Assembly (NCBI RefSeq): GCF_963966145.1
Contig: NC_091046.1
Coordinates: 43,090,001 to 43,154,000, forward strand
From: Tenebrio molitor
Taxonomy: Eukaryota; Arthropoda; Insecta; Coleoptera; Tenebrionidae
Direction: 5' to 3'
Length of the DNA stretch: 64,000 nt
Shown here: piece after piece, positions 24,100 through 35,680 of the stretch
How positions within the stretch are numbered: position 1 is the stretch's first letter
Layout: the number at the start of each line of letters is the position of its first letter
Position numbers and translations under genes: made by a program
The notes under the pieces: generated by a model
What the model saw: the letters and a program-made list of their open reading frames with translations, nothing else
Told to the model about the DNA's origin: nothing
The model's database searches: none

Positions 24100-25881
24100 T
24101 TTTTTAGTATACTGTGCTGGTAGTAGGTGTCTACCTGCTTGACGATGAGTCCGGTAGACACATGTTTATGGTCTAGTCCGTTTTACTTTCCACCGCGGCC
24201 GGTAGCAAATGTCAAATAATTTGTCAGATTTATTGGTTTTTAATTTTTATTTACCTATATAAAAATTAAATGTACAATTACTTAGATTTTTGAAATGGTT
24301 TCCAGAGGCCAATAACAAATCTTCTGCTTTTTTCTCTTTACAAACTGGCAAGCTAGGTGTTCTTATCAAAGATGACGATGAACAACTCGTTGAAGCCAAA
24401 AATTGATCGTTCTCATTTTCTACCGAAGTTTCTACAGTTTCACAAGCTGTGTGTGGGGTACTAACACTGGATGTAGTTGTAAACTCTCGAGTTTCATTAA
24501 ATGACCCCATAATTTTTTTTGCAATGTTAGTTTTCATTCGTGTTGATTGTTCCACATAGCCCCTTGCAACATTTACTGATTTCCATCCTCCATGCGTCAT
24601 GAGCGTTCCTAAGTCTCCTCCTCCTTCCACTAAAAGAGAAGCGGATGAACGTCGGAAGCAATGTCCAGTGTACTGGTTGGCATCAGCGAGTCCTAAATAT
24701 TCTGCAATTTTTCTAGGGGCATTTCCGACTGTATGCACTCCCACAACTTGTGCCACACACTTTTTATTTCTATATCCTATCAATAATCGCTTATTTGTAA
24801 GATAGGCAGGTCTCAGAGAGATGTATTTTCTGACTGTAACACAGGGATCGCATCCTTCTTCATCTTCGGTTATAACAAAACTACGACTAATTCCAGTTTT
24901 TGTTTTGGGAATGCACACCTTAATGAAATTATTGTGATCTTCAACGTCATCAATGATAAGATTGATTAGTTCATCCCGACGGCACCCTCCAAAGATACCA
25001 AGAATTAATATAACCTGAAATTTTGAAATAATGGCATCATAAAAGTTCTACATAGATTTTAATAATCACCTTCAAAAGTAGATAAGTGTCATCATCAGCT
25101 TGGTTCAGAAATCTGGTGACATCAAGGTGCGATAATATTTTTGATTTCTTTGTCATACAACCCGCAGTTTTTCGTTTTAAATATTGCTGCAATTCTCCAT
25201 ACCTATGGTTTAATATATAAATGTAATTATTTTAGGTTAAAAAATAATGAAACAAACCTTTTAATATCCACTTGTTCGTGTATTAATAAGCAGCTCCTTA
25301 TCATCGAATAATAGGACCACAAGCATGAGGGTTTCGAATTCTGATATTGGTCTTCAAAAAAGGCAAGCATTACCCTTTCATCAATTCCAACAACTTTATT
25401 TCCTAGTCTCCAATTGCAAAACACCTTGTACTCTTTCAAATACCTTCCCGATGATTTTTGGGGCAATAAATTAGATCGCGCACTATCTACCTTCCTCAAA
25501 AGGTGGTCTGGGAAGAAAACTTGACCCTGCTTCGGTTCTTCTTTGTGAGAATTCATTTTATTGAAGGAAGTCAGCGCAAATGAAAAACCGCATAAAAAAA
25601 CTTCGATGAACTGAATTTTGTTGAATCGTTTGTTATCATAGTAACAAGGCATAGCAATCTTTTTCAAAGCCAAATTTTTTTTATTCAAATTATTATCCCA
25701 AATGACCTATTTGCTGTTGAATAATAATTGTTTCAGTATACTAAAAAATCTTGTACGTCACACGACCGGTAGACGCATTATGGCCTCGCTAGTTTACAAG
25801 TCTCGCCCTATCGGGCTCGACCTGTAATTCACTAGCTCGTCCATAAAAACGTTACTACCGGTCTTGTAACGTAAATAGCTA
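24100..25881 (-). mobile_element. Crypton-like element with asymmetric inverted repeats and terminal hairpin
   Basis: A perfect 15-bp inverted repeat (TTTTTTAGTATACTG at 24101-24115; CAGTATACTAAAAAA at 25734-25748) encloses a tyrosine recombinase gene. After the right repeat come TCTTGT, a roughly 118-bp imperfect hairpin (25755-25872; outer stem ACGTCACACGACCGGTAG against CTACCGGTCTTGTAACGT) and a terminal AAATAGCTA (25873-25881). The left end carries its own palindrome (GTGTCTACC at 24127, GGTAGACAC at 24153) using the same CCGGTAGAC motif found in the right hairpin. The ends are inferred from shared structure with seven non-coding loci in the window. Strand is that of the gene. Confidence 0.65.
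24247..25556 (-). CDS. Crypton-type tyrosine recombinase, three exons
   Basis: Inferred CDS: join of 25258-25556, 25070-25202 and 24247-25014 on the minus strand, 399 residues. Both introns are 55 nt with GT-AG ends, and the frame is kept across both. Exon 1 starts MNSHKEEPKQG and holds the N-terminal SAM-like/core-binding part (ARSNLLPQKSSGRYLKEYKV). Exon 3 opens with GIFGGCRRDEL, the box-A catalytic arginine. Further on come GHCFRRSS (H-x-x-R), THGGWKS (H/W) and ARGYVEQS (the nucleophilic tyrosine). All catalytic positions are present and there is no internal stop. The family cuts and joins DNA through a phosphotyrosine intermediate; eukaryotic Cryptons are DNA transposons thought to move by circular intermediates. 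An upstream in-frame ATG at 25688 would add 44 residues. It could also be a domesticated host gene, but its position inside a hairpin-ended element favours a transposon. Confidence 0.8.
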
Positions 25882-26176
25882 TTATTTACCAAATAACAGG
25901 TATTCACTTGAAAAGTTCGTCAAATTGGCTGGGATCTTTGTCGCTATCTTTGTCTAATAAATTTAATTTACGATGTTGGTGTCTTTTAAAAAAATTTTTT
26001 TTTAATCAAATTAAATTAGACAACATTATTCAAATTTGAATGTCGGAACAATCATGTCATTCATGTCAAATTTCTGACAAGAAGAAATAAAATTGAGTCA
26101 GTTTATCCAACATGATAAAAATAAATCACAGCCACCCCTTATCCACATTCATTGTGAATCGATTATATTAAAGGTA

Positions 26177-26427
26177 CCAGGTGATTTTAAATTACTGTGA
26201 TTTTTTTTTCTTAAGTTGGGAACATTTTTCATAAATTATTTTGGCAAACTTGATACCTTAATCAACACATTGGCGCACGTACGTCATTTTGACATTTTAT
26301 GTATTAATAAATTGTGTCAAATAGGCGAGGACGCCTATATTTATGTCAACTATCACATTAAAAAGCAGAATAACCAACAATATTACCAACCTATGAAAAA
26401 AAGTCACATTCATTTAAAATCACCCGG
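26177..26427. mobile_element. MITE, CC(A/G)GGTGATTTTAAAT ends
   Basis: CCAGGTGATTTTAAATTACT at the left is mirrored by CATTTAAAATCACCCGG at the right, with TA on both flanks (26175-26176, 26428-26429). The ends resemble the element at 12104-12334. Non-coding. Confidence 0.7.
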
Positions 26428-27831
26428 TACTTTTAAACTATGACACTCTATGACACTTCACTGAATTGATCACATTCGTTTGTGAGGTTATGATTATTTA
26501 GTGACATTCCCCCCAGAAGTGGCGCCGTAGCAATCAGAGGCATTAAAGCTTTGCCCAGGGAGATCTATTTAGTAAAATATGTCAATCATCAAGACGGCGG
26601 TGATTTAGTGCAATTCGGTTATAACCTAAAATGGATTTATTATGCCAAATCACAACATTGCCAACTAAAATGTCAGATTTTCATAGATACTCCGAATTTG
26701 AAACAATCGTGAGTGCTGTATAAATATTTTATCAGTAGGAACTAAAATCTTGGAAATAATTTATGGTCGGGACAAAAGTAAAACAAGATTTGTTCTGATT
26801 TATAACAACTATAGATAAAAGTTGTACAAAAGACAGTCTTCAGATGTTATCTAACTCCTTAAACATCAAAGACATCCACACACTTAATCCAAAAATATTT
26901 CTCGGGGTGTTCACCACTTCTGCATATGATAATTTTCTCGTTTCTTTAACAGGCTAGGGAAATGTGACTTGGTCGACCTCGCTGCGATAAAATCTATAAA
27001 ATTCAGTTCTTGGATCTTATCCGAGACGTCTGGCAACGAAGATATCTAACATCTCAGCAAATAATAACTTTTCCGGTTTTCGTAATTGATGTTAAAGATG
27101 GAAACATTTTATTTTTCTATTTGATTTGCCACGATAAAAGTTTTTAAAATGCAACTTTCGTGGCTTATCCAAGTCACCATTAAAATTCTTTGTTGAATAA
27201 AATCTATCAGGCGCAGTTTTTAAACCTTATCTAACTAAACCATTAGATAACATAGATAAATGTCAAAAAACTCCAAAACTATTTTTCTTCTTTACTGAAT
27301 GCATGGTAATAAAGGGTTGTCACATATCTAAGATTGGGGTTGATTCTTATTTATGTATTCGTATCGACTTGCCGCCTCTTCTCAGTTGGTAAGTTTAACA
27401 TTTGACAGCTACCACTTACCATTTTATATCATTTTTCAAATCAAGACTATGCATTTGATTTTGATTTCACAATTTTCAAAATTGCGCGACTACAAACTGT
27501 CAAAGAAATGTCAACTCTATCCAACCCACACAGTTGCCACATAAATTTTCGTACATAGTTGCCATACTTGGCCACAATCATTTTGAATCACCCAATATTT
27601 GCAGACTATTGGGATACAGAGAATGTTTTTAAATTTAAATTTAGTGTAACGAATAAGTCCACATCGTCTATAAAAAAGAAGATTGATTTTTTTAAACATT
27701 TTTACCTGATATATTAATGACTACTTAAAAACGCACTGCTGTTCCGTGAATTTTGGGGCACCCAGTGTTCAGTTTACCTGAACTTGGCTTGAGGCGTCGG
27801 CCATCTGCCACCCTACTCCCCGCCTCTTAGT

Positions 27832-28373
27832 TATACAGGGTGTTTTCGAAGTTGATGCATTCCTTGTGACATGTACTATACATTATTCTTAAGAATTTTA
27901 GCCTAAATCTTCTTAGTAAAATGTTTGTATTAGCGGAGATCATTGATTGTATATTTTTATGGTTTTCTAAAATTTTGAGTCCGGTCCTCTCTGGAAATCG
28001 CTCTGCGTACTCTCTGGACGCTGCAGTTGCATTCTGATAACGTGATAACTTGATAACATTGCCCATGCATTAGCAACAATCTGTGAGCTCATTATTTTCG
28101 TAATGATAAAGCCATTCCGACTAATTAGATATCAACTCTGACAGTATTTTTGATTGAAGTCCATGATCGTTTGATTTTTTTTGTCAATTCTAATTTCTAA
28201 CAAATTAGCGCAAATTTGAGCAGGACCGGTTTCAAAAACTTCAAAAAAATTAACTTATTGTATCTTCATTGCCGTACACATTTTATTAAGGTGATTTTGG
28301 CTAAAACTCTTTAGAACAACGTATACTATCAAATGTTAAAAGGAACGTCTCAACTTCGAAAACACCCTGTATA
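27832..28373 (-). mobile_element. Mariner-type element, second copy
   Basis: TATACAGGGTGTTTTCGAAG at the left is mirrored by CTTCGAAAACACCCTGTATA at the right. Internal sequence (GATCATTGATTGTATATTTT, CTCTGGAAATCGCTCTGCG) matches the element at 12464-13047 in the opposite orientation. It retains an HTH transposase relic at 27980-28066. Confidence 0.75.
27980..28066 (-). pseudogene. Transposase HTH fragment (DUF4817-like)
   Basis: The minus-strand frame contains YQNATAASREYAERFPERTG, the same helix-turn-helix signature as at 12755-12874. The frame then runs into unrelated sequence where the conserved PxxR(x)F end of the domain should be. The catalytic domain is missing, so this is a decayed deletion derivative. 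Confidence 0.6.
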
Positions 28374-28867
28374 ATAGTGCTAGTTTTAGAATAAGTTTCA
28401 CTTGCAATTCAGAGCTTGACAGTAGAGCAAGCGTAAGTCATTTTTGTATGCGAGAGATCGGCAAATATCTAGTGCGTCTCAATAAAACATAGAATTCATT
28501 ATTCGCCTTTGATTCACGCGCACCACCCAGTATATTGAATTAATTACGAAGAATCTACCAATCGCAATTTTGCTGACCTCGAAAATATTATTGAAAAACT
28601 TTCCGATTGTATTTGATTTCTGCAGACATTAATTATTCCGACGTTCGTGATTGACATTGAAGATAAAATAAATGTAATTTATTCTTCGAATTCACTGTCA
28701 TAAAATTTATGAATCCAATTTACCTCAATAAAAATCTACAAAACACATTTTTTACATCCTATTTAGGTCGTCATGCAATAAAGATATCCAAACAATAATA
28801 AAAAAAGAATTGGACATAATATGGATTTCTGCAAATATTGTTAATAATTTTTGTGCGTAATTAAATT

Positions 28868-29194
28868 AGCTATTTATGCACCAAGGGCGTTACAACGATG
28901 ATTACGCCCGGAGAACGATGAATTCAACTCGAGGGCTTTAGCCCGAGAGATGGATATCGTTCGATGGGCGTAATCATTCGGTGACGCCGTGGTGCATACA
29001 AGATTTTATTTTTCACTACGTGTTCTTTAAAAAAAAAAAATTGGCATCTTTGCAATTATGAATTGATGAGGGCGTTATGAATCAATTACGTCCGCTTATT
29101 CTTATTACGCCCTGTATTATGCCCCGGTTGTTATGGACATGTTTACGTATTTCGTATCCTAGGAGTTATCATGCAATTATACTAAAGTGAAAAA
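28868..29194 (-). mobile_element. Hairpin-tailed asymmetric-inverted-repeat element, copy 2
   Basis: This 327-bp element is the reverse-orientation near-twin of 63080-63409. Read on the minus strand it starts TTTTTCACTTTAGTATAATT at 29194. It has a palindrome GGACGTAATTGATTCATAACGC-type segment near 29070-29092, a long A/T tract, then AGTGAAAAATAAAATCTTGT. A hairpin centred on CTCGGGCTAAAGCCCTCGAG follows, and it ends AAATAGCTA at 28868. Non-coding. Similarity to the 63-kb copy stops at these points on both sides, which defines the ends. Confidence 0.75.
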
Positions 29195-29579
29195 TAAATA
29201 AATTAACAAGTTCTTGACGATAAAATCTACTAATGCCGTTTTCAGACGTTTGAGTAAGCCGCTTACTGTAAAAATGTTGATAGAATTTATGAAAAAAATG
29301 TCTCCGCACCCACCATTTCTACAAACGATAATTTTTCTGATTGATAATGAAGATAAGTGCAATAATATGATTTCTTCATCGCATTTCCATCACAAATTTG
29401 GAACATTCAACTTTTAGATCTCGTCCACTGACAACAGAAGACCCGTTCTTAGATCTTATTCAGGTTGTCAGTTCAGTTACATTTCATATTTTCATAAATG
29501 GAACTAAAGACAGATAAAATTGGTTTCTTCATGTGATTCTCCATGGTAAAAATCTATAAAGCATTCTTCAAATCTTATT

Positions 29580-29993
29580 TATACAGGGTGCATCCGAATT
29601 CGACCGACAAACTTTCAGAGCAGATTCTATGATCAAAAATAAGCATAAAACTCTTAACCATATGGGGTCAAAAATGTTTAGTTTGCGAGTTAATCGACTA
29701 AAACGTTCTACCAGCAAGAAAAGGAATCGAGTGGAATTTTTTGATGAAACGTACAAACATAAAAAGGAGCCATGTACAATTTACAAAAATTGTCAAAATT
29801 TCGCCTCCCTGTTCAATGCACAGATAACCCCATAAAATCCAAGGAATTCAGATCGCAATTGTTTTTACGTTTTTGTTGATTATCTCACAAACTAAGCGTT
29901 TTGGCCCCATCTGTATTAAGAGTTTTATGCTTATTTTTGATCGTAGAATCTGCCCTGAAAGTTTGTCGGTCGAATTCGGATACACCCTGTATA
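29580..29993. mobile_element. Mariner-type foldback element, about 110-bp arms
   Basis: TATACAGGGTGCATCCGAAT at the left pairs with ATTCGGATACACCCTGTATA at the right. Inverted identity runs about 110 bp inward (CGACCGACAAACTTTCAG, GATCAAAAATAAGCATAAAA). TA-flanked CAGGGTG ends suggest the Tc1/mariner superfamily. Non-coding. Confidence 0.75.
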
Positions 29994-30298
29994 ATGTCTT
30001 TATAGACAACAAAATTATAAAACATATTTGATGAATCGTGCGTATTTAGTAAATTGCGTGGGTTGGCATCCCTGAACAATTGGCAAGTCTCCTCATTGAC
30101 AACATATCATCCCTTCATTTTTTCATTTTTTAGGTTAGAGTTTTGGAAATTTAGTGTTGTGAATAATCGATATGGAGATTTAACAGAATGATAAAAACAA
30201 GTTTTAATAACGTGAATTAATTTTCATTTTGTAATCCGTGTCGAAAATAAACCATTTAAAAAAAATAAAGAGTGATAATGGCAACCTTATTTTATTTG

Positions 30299-30614
30299 TT
30301 TTTCCCGGAAATAGTCTTGGAAACAACATTTTCGGGACTAGTACTGTAAAGACTTTACAACACGCAAAATACATTTTTTCGATGTTTTTTACTTTGTAAC
30401 TATAGTTGCCAACAAATTGACAAACTTGATTTTTGTGGAATTTGTAAAAAAAAAAATGTCTAAAATTTGTAAATTTCGTCTTTTTTACGATTTCCGGAAA
30501 AATTTAATATAAAACACGTCGGAGCTTTAAGATATTCGGCACAAGGTGCCTCGTATTTCAATTTAGCTCCTCGTCAGTAATGTGAGATTTTCCTGACTTT
30601 TATGTAAATAACTA
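30299..30614 (+). mobile_element. Hairpin-tailed asymmetric-inverted-repeat element, copy 3 (diverged)
   Basis: The left repeat TTTTTCCCGGAAAT (30299-30312) pairs with subterminal ATTTCCGGAAAAA (30490-30502). A hairpin follows (GGAGCTTTAAGATATTCGGC pairing with GTGCCTCGTATTTCAATTTA plus GCTCC, centred near 30552), then a terminal AAATAACTA at 30606-30614. The layout matches the other copies, though the sequence is almost unrelated. Confidence 0.5.
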
Positions 30615-31204
30615 TTTTTTGTACGCCGCCCACATAAAACAAAATACCTATGTAGCCAACCTAACAAAAAAAAAAACACATTTATAACCGCTTGACCACG
30701 ATTTGGCGACATTCATCATTAGCAGGAAGAACTTTCTACAGGTTTTAACAACTACTGTTTTTAGATTTTATTTAGAGTATCAGAGTAGAGTTATTAGTGA
30801 AAAATGTTCCCGGCGCATCCACCATTTCTCCAACAGATATAAATAAAATAAGACAAACGATTCTTATTGAATCCACTACGATAAAGTCGAACAAAGAGAA
30901 AATGAAAAAATTTCCGGACATGTACCCTATTTTCGCCATTTTCGTGATTAATATTAAAAATGGCGTAATCTAATTTCTTCATTTCATTCTCCTTAAAAAA
31001 AAAGGATCAAAGTTCTCGGATATTATTTAAATCGTCGAATAAAAAGTGTATACATCATATAGATGTATCAAAAAAACTTAATAAAAATTCCTGAGGCACA
31101 TCCAGCATTTCTTTTTTTTTTCAAGTTTTACATAAAAAAGAAGAGAAAAATCTTAATAGAAAAAAATGTTCAAATAATCAACTTTTTTACTTACTTCATT
31201 ATAT

Positions 31205-31531
31205 CGGGCCTTCAAATAAATATATATTTAGAGTAGGCGTAGGCGACATTCTAATTCTGTTAACAGTGTAAAATAATTTTTGTAGGTAACCAATTATGTA
31301 TTGTCCAGAGTTACACAGGTTACATAGTAAGCTTTTTCCCAATTTCATATTGTCATATTCCCTGGAAGGGGAATAGGGAAAATGCACTACAAAAATTAAA
31401 AATATTTTCTAACCTAATTTTATTTCGTTAAAATGTCAATCGTTTCTTGTGTCATTTTCTACGCTGGAAAAATGTTGCAAACAATTGAATTTCCATAGGT
31501 TACTCTAAATATAAATTTATTTGAAGGCCCG
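31205..31531 (+). mobile_element. MITE with CGGGCCTTCAAATAAAT ends, copy 2
   Basis: Nearly identical to 20998-21323, including the internal CTGTTAACAGTGTAAA(A/G)TAATT and the ends. Flanking sequences differ, so this is transposition rather than segmental duplication. Confidence 0.8.
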
Positions 31532-31549
31532 TTACATCTTTGCTTTAAA

Positions 31550-31790
31550 GTAGCAAAAAAAAAAAATGTTTTTATTGCACAGTTCAAGACATGAAACGAA
31601 TTGATCGACTTACTCGGTATGTGTCGAGGTTTCCATGGCCTCCAAAGTCTCCCGATTTGTGCCAATAAAATATCTGAAGGAAACAATAAACAAAAGTATT
31701 ACGGCTCAAGAAATGCTACAGAGGTCTGTGCAGGTGATGAAACTAAAATAAACAATGTGGCCAACAGCGATGGAAGAATATTATGACATG
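31550..31790 (+). pseudogene. DDE transposase C-terminal relic
   Basis: In one frame the sequence reads RFPWPPKSPDLC, close to the WPPRSPDL signature near the last catalytic acidic residue of mariner-like DDE transposases. In another frame it continues YLKETINKSITAQEMLQRSV, like the helical C-terminal region. Stops and a frame change show decay. Only this fragment is visible, just beyond the MITE at 31205-31531. Confidence 0.5.
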
Positions 31791-31799
31791 CTTGACGAA

Positions 31800-33560
31800 G
31801 ACAGACAAAACACTATCTTTGCTAGTGCCAAGTAAAACGTTTAGTTTGAAAGAAAATAAAATAAACCGTCACACTTCAGCCTTGGCGAAATGTCAAATTC
31901 AACCCTCTCGACCGTATCATAACAGTTTGTTCATTCATAAATAATCCAACACCTGCGTAGTATTATTGTATCGAGTTTACACCACCTGACAAACTTGTAA
32001 ACTTATCAATAATAAGAGTGACATCAACGTCTGCATATCGATCGTGTGTGTGGGCCACGTTATTACCAAAACGGCTTCGACTTTATCCGCATGAATTAAA
32101 AGTGGCGTTCTAAACCCTTCCAATTACGATTTGATCCCACCCGAATTGGTAACGAGTCAATTTAAGAAACAAGTCTAAAAACTGTCGTCTCTATTTGCGT
32201 CTCCACCCACGACGAGCGCCTGGGCGGCTCTATTTCACATGATAAGCTCGCCTTTGTGTTATAACTGTCATTTCCAGCATGAATCAAACCCAGACGCGAC
32301 TATAAATGCGGCGCGCTCGCCTTGACTTTTTGCGTTGCAACTTGCAAACGGTGCATTTTCCATCCCTCCGTTTTCAATTCAAACGTGTCGTCTGCACTTG
32401 CACAGTCGTTACGAACGCTCCGTCAATTTCGCAACGAAATTGTTGCAGCTTCAAATAATAAGGGGATCGATTGCACATACACCACACAAGTAAGCGGACT
32501 TTATGGCTTTGTTCTGCACAGTTTACGACCATGGTCGTCATCAATGTCTCCACAAGTACCCCGCTGTTAGGCTGTCAATTCCAAAACTATTGCGGCGATG
32601 GTTACTTCGTCATAACGAGTGTGTGCCGATCGACGACTGCAATACTCACCGTGCACTCTTGCGTTTTCGGTTTTCAGTAGCCGGTGCACTCGTTCTCGAC
32701 TACCATCACTTATCTTAACTGGCATGTTGCGTTATTTGATGTCTGGATGGGCGATTGATAAATCGTATGGTAACGCAAAGGTACACACTCGACTGCGAAA
32801 TCGATATTTCCATATTGAAGAACCATTAGAATCCAGTCCACGTGCGAGCGTCATCGACAGATAAGGCTGGCTAATTTGCCTCCGCTTATCTGGACTTCCG
32901 CGGAACTGCTCCTCGACACCGCTAAAACCTAAAAACACAGAAAATCGCACCCGAGGATGTGGCGGGCGGGTGATTGCACTGGAAAACTGAAAAATTACAG
33001 AACTTTATTGTTCGTAAATACATACAAGATTACAATTTATCGAATACCATATCACAAAGTAAAGATGTATAAATAGTGCAAATGATTGTAGGTCTTGTGA
33101 GAAGTTAATTTGTGCTACAGTCAATGAGAGTCGCACCGTCATGCGGCATTGATTCCTCTAACAACTCTTCGTGTAAATATAATATGTCAGTATAATATAT
33201 AAAAATTATTTATCAACCGTATAACTGTTTCATAAATTCTTCACTTAAAATTTACAATAACAAACAGTGAAATTAGTTCTAACAGATCAACCGGTGAGGG
33301 GTTTCTGCTTGTGGGGACAGTTGGCACGGAAAGACGCTAATTGGCAGTGCTGCAACTTAACGTTAAACGAACAAATGCGAACAGCGAACGACATACGTCA
33401 AGCGAAATACAAATGATCGTTACTGGCCTGTTAAATTCCCGGCAAAAGTCCACAAAATTGGACTGCGACGTGTTAACTTGGAAAATTGGGCGTTTTCAAC
33501 GCATCGCACCGGGGGTTCCATCACATCGATTACGTACTGAGTTGAGAAGAAATGTATTCA
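31800..33560. other. No gene recognised; possible promoter-like segment
   Basis: About 32090-32960 is GC-richer than its surroundings. TATAAATG at about 32301 precedes GCGGCGCGCTCG and several overlapping open frames (32322-32864), none with a recognised family. It could be the promoter and first exon of an unknown gene or conserved non-coding DNA. Confidence 0.3.
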
Positions 33561-34448
33561 AGAGTACAAACGTTTATCAACGATCGAATCTTTAATTTCC
33601 TTCGACTTTGCTCCAACTCCTCTAATTGGTGATTTGATTTGTAATACGCAGTTGGCTACACTGGTCACGAACTGTCAAATGGTGACATATTATCCGATCT
33701 AATTTGAATTTGTATCGGTTATTGGGAAAAGTCTCGCGAATGAATCAAACGATTTAAATCTTAATGTGTCAAGTGCTAACTGGAAACTGCAATACTGTCG
33801 TTTGTTTTTGGAACATAAATTTAAAAAATTCATTCAACCGAGTTCTTGCATCAAAAATTCAATATATCTTATCTAAACAGCAACAAAGAGATTGTGTTAT
33901 TTTCCTGCGTGTGAGACCATTCATAATAATTTTAAAAAATATGCATGATTTGTAAAAAAATTTGCATCACGAAAAACGCAGAACTTTATTAAACATTTTC
34001 ATTAGAAAGAGTAACTACATAACAATTTTACTGTTTTTTAAACGACGGAAAAGAAGTCTTTATTTTGCTTCGATTCCTCTAATTTGATTTTTACGACGCT
34101 TTGCTGGTTTGATTGATAAGACGAAGTTGGCTAAACTGGTCTTCATGTGACAGATGTCAATACGAACTGTAAAATAGCGACATTTCATGCACTCCAATTT
34201 TAATTTGTATCTATTATTGGGAAACATCTCACGAATGCATCAAATAATTTGAACTTTAATGTGTCAAGCGCTAACTGGAAACTGTCATATCAGTTCACGT
34301 CACTTGTTTTACGGACGTAAACTAAAAAATCGTTGGAAACCTACAAATTCGGCATTCTTTAATTCCTAATCTATGAAGTCTGGAGAATCTTATCAAAAGA
34401 GCAACAAAACGATTACGTTATTTCTCTAGTTGTCTCTATGAGTAGGTA

Positions 34449-35511
34449 CTATTGCGGGCAAAAAAAGTGGCAAATTTCTGTCAGTTTTGAAAAAATCGAT
34501 GTAGTTCAAGCTTTATTGTCTTTTTTTTGACACTTTTCCAGCTGACAGTTTAAACATTTATTTTTTGTAATTTGCCTCCATTTTGATTCTCTAATAGACA
34601 TATTAACGAACGCGACGTCATCATCTGGGATGTCCTTATAGCCATTATTTCACGGAACATTTTACGAAATTTTTTAGGTTGGCAAAGCTTGATCCGTCAT
34701 GCGTGTCAGTTTAAATTACAAAATGTGCAAAGAATTATTTATCAAGATTTATCAGGCAACAAATTCATGACCGTATTTTTGGCAATTTCACGTATTTCAG
34801 CGGGCGTACATGAAAGATTATCTTCCATATTCGTGTTTTGTGACAGAATTTAGATAAAACAAAAGGCGACTTTGAAGACTTGATCAAATTTTCACTTTTA
34901 AGATTAAGACATTACCAACCGCCACAAAAATCCCTAAATCGAGGAAAGTAAACATTTTTGTTTAAAAACGACTTAAAAAGGGCAAATTACAAAAAATAGT
35001 ATAAAAAAACTCGTTCCACAAGACCTTGAGGGACTCATTCTTTAAAATAACTCGTTTTTTAATCTTAAATTCGTGCTTCAAGACTGGTCTTATGAAACTT
35101 GTCTTTTAATATACTATTATATTCCTATTTTCCTTTTCCAAATGCGCTCTTCTTTTGATAAAGGTAGATTTTGACTTACAGTCGAGAGCAATAAATTTTG
35201 GTCGTCAAGGTCATTGTTTGACGCAATCGAAGATGTCGTAAACATCATAACCTATCATCATGTTGTATGACATTAATTGCCATTTTTTTCTCATTTTTTG
35301 AAATTTTTAATTTGTGACAATCTAACCAAATTTTGAAATGACATTGACGACCAAAATTTATTGCTCGCGACAGTACAATAATTCCCTACAACCTACAGTA
35401 CTTAATGACAACGTCAATCAATTCAAAGTAGGGTTAGAATCAGATAAGGGTTATTTCACATGAAAAGTCAAGACAATGACGTTGATGTCCCACTTTTTTT
35501 GCCCGCAATAG
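34449..35511. mobile_element. TA-flanked non-autonomous element, CTATTGCGGGC ends
   Basis: CTATTGCGGGCAAAAAAAGT at the left is mirrored by ACTTTTTTTGCCCGCAATAG at the right, with TA at 34447-34448 and 35512-35513. The 1,063-bp interior has no transposase frame and hosts a nested MITE at 35179-35373. The ends resemble those of 35681-35798. Confidence 0.8.
35179..35373. mobile_element. Nested TA-flanked MITE, second copy of 16884 family
   Basis: CAGTCGAGAGCAATAAATTT at the left and AAATTTATTGCTCGCGACAG at the right are inverted repeats flanked by TA. The family matches 16884-17130. It lies inside the element 34449-35511, so it arrived later. Confidence 0.75.
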
Positions 35512-35680
35512 TACTTGATAATTGTAAAAAACTTTGTACGACTTAAAAAATTATATTTTGGATTTTCCTAAACTTCCATCAATAAAAACGCAGAAAAATG
35601 ATATTTGTTCAACGTTTTGACTAGAAAAAGATAGAGCAATAACTAATTTGCTGTTGTTTTTTACATTTTAAGAGTGAGTA

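Larger units (their letters stand above)
26790..31200. repeat. Ancient diverged repeat units, interrupted
   Basis: Segments near 26800-27260, 28540-28830, 29210-29580 and 30725-31190 share recurring phrases such as GATAAAATCTATAAAA, TTCTTGGATCTTATCC, GACGTCTGGCAACGAAGATA and CGTAATTGATGTTAAAGAT. They look like heavily diverged copies of a unit of roughly 150-190 bp, split apart by younger transposons. Unit boundaries cannot be fixed by eye. Confidence 0.4.

Noticed and set aside
24247..25556. Phage-type integrase and a bacterial contaminant as explanation of the recombinase
   Set aside because: Two 55-nt GT-AG introns keep the frame, and the protein motifs resemble eukaryotic Cryptons, so a eukaryotic origin is clear.
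28868..29194. Canonical Helitron ends
   Set aside because: The 3' end reads CTAA, CTAT or CTAG in different copies rather than a consistent CTRR, and there is a paired inverted repeat that canonical Helitrons lack. A Helentron-like origin remains possible and is discussed in the findings.
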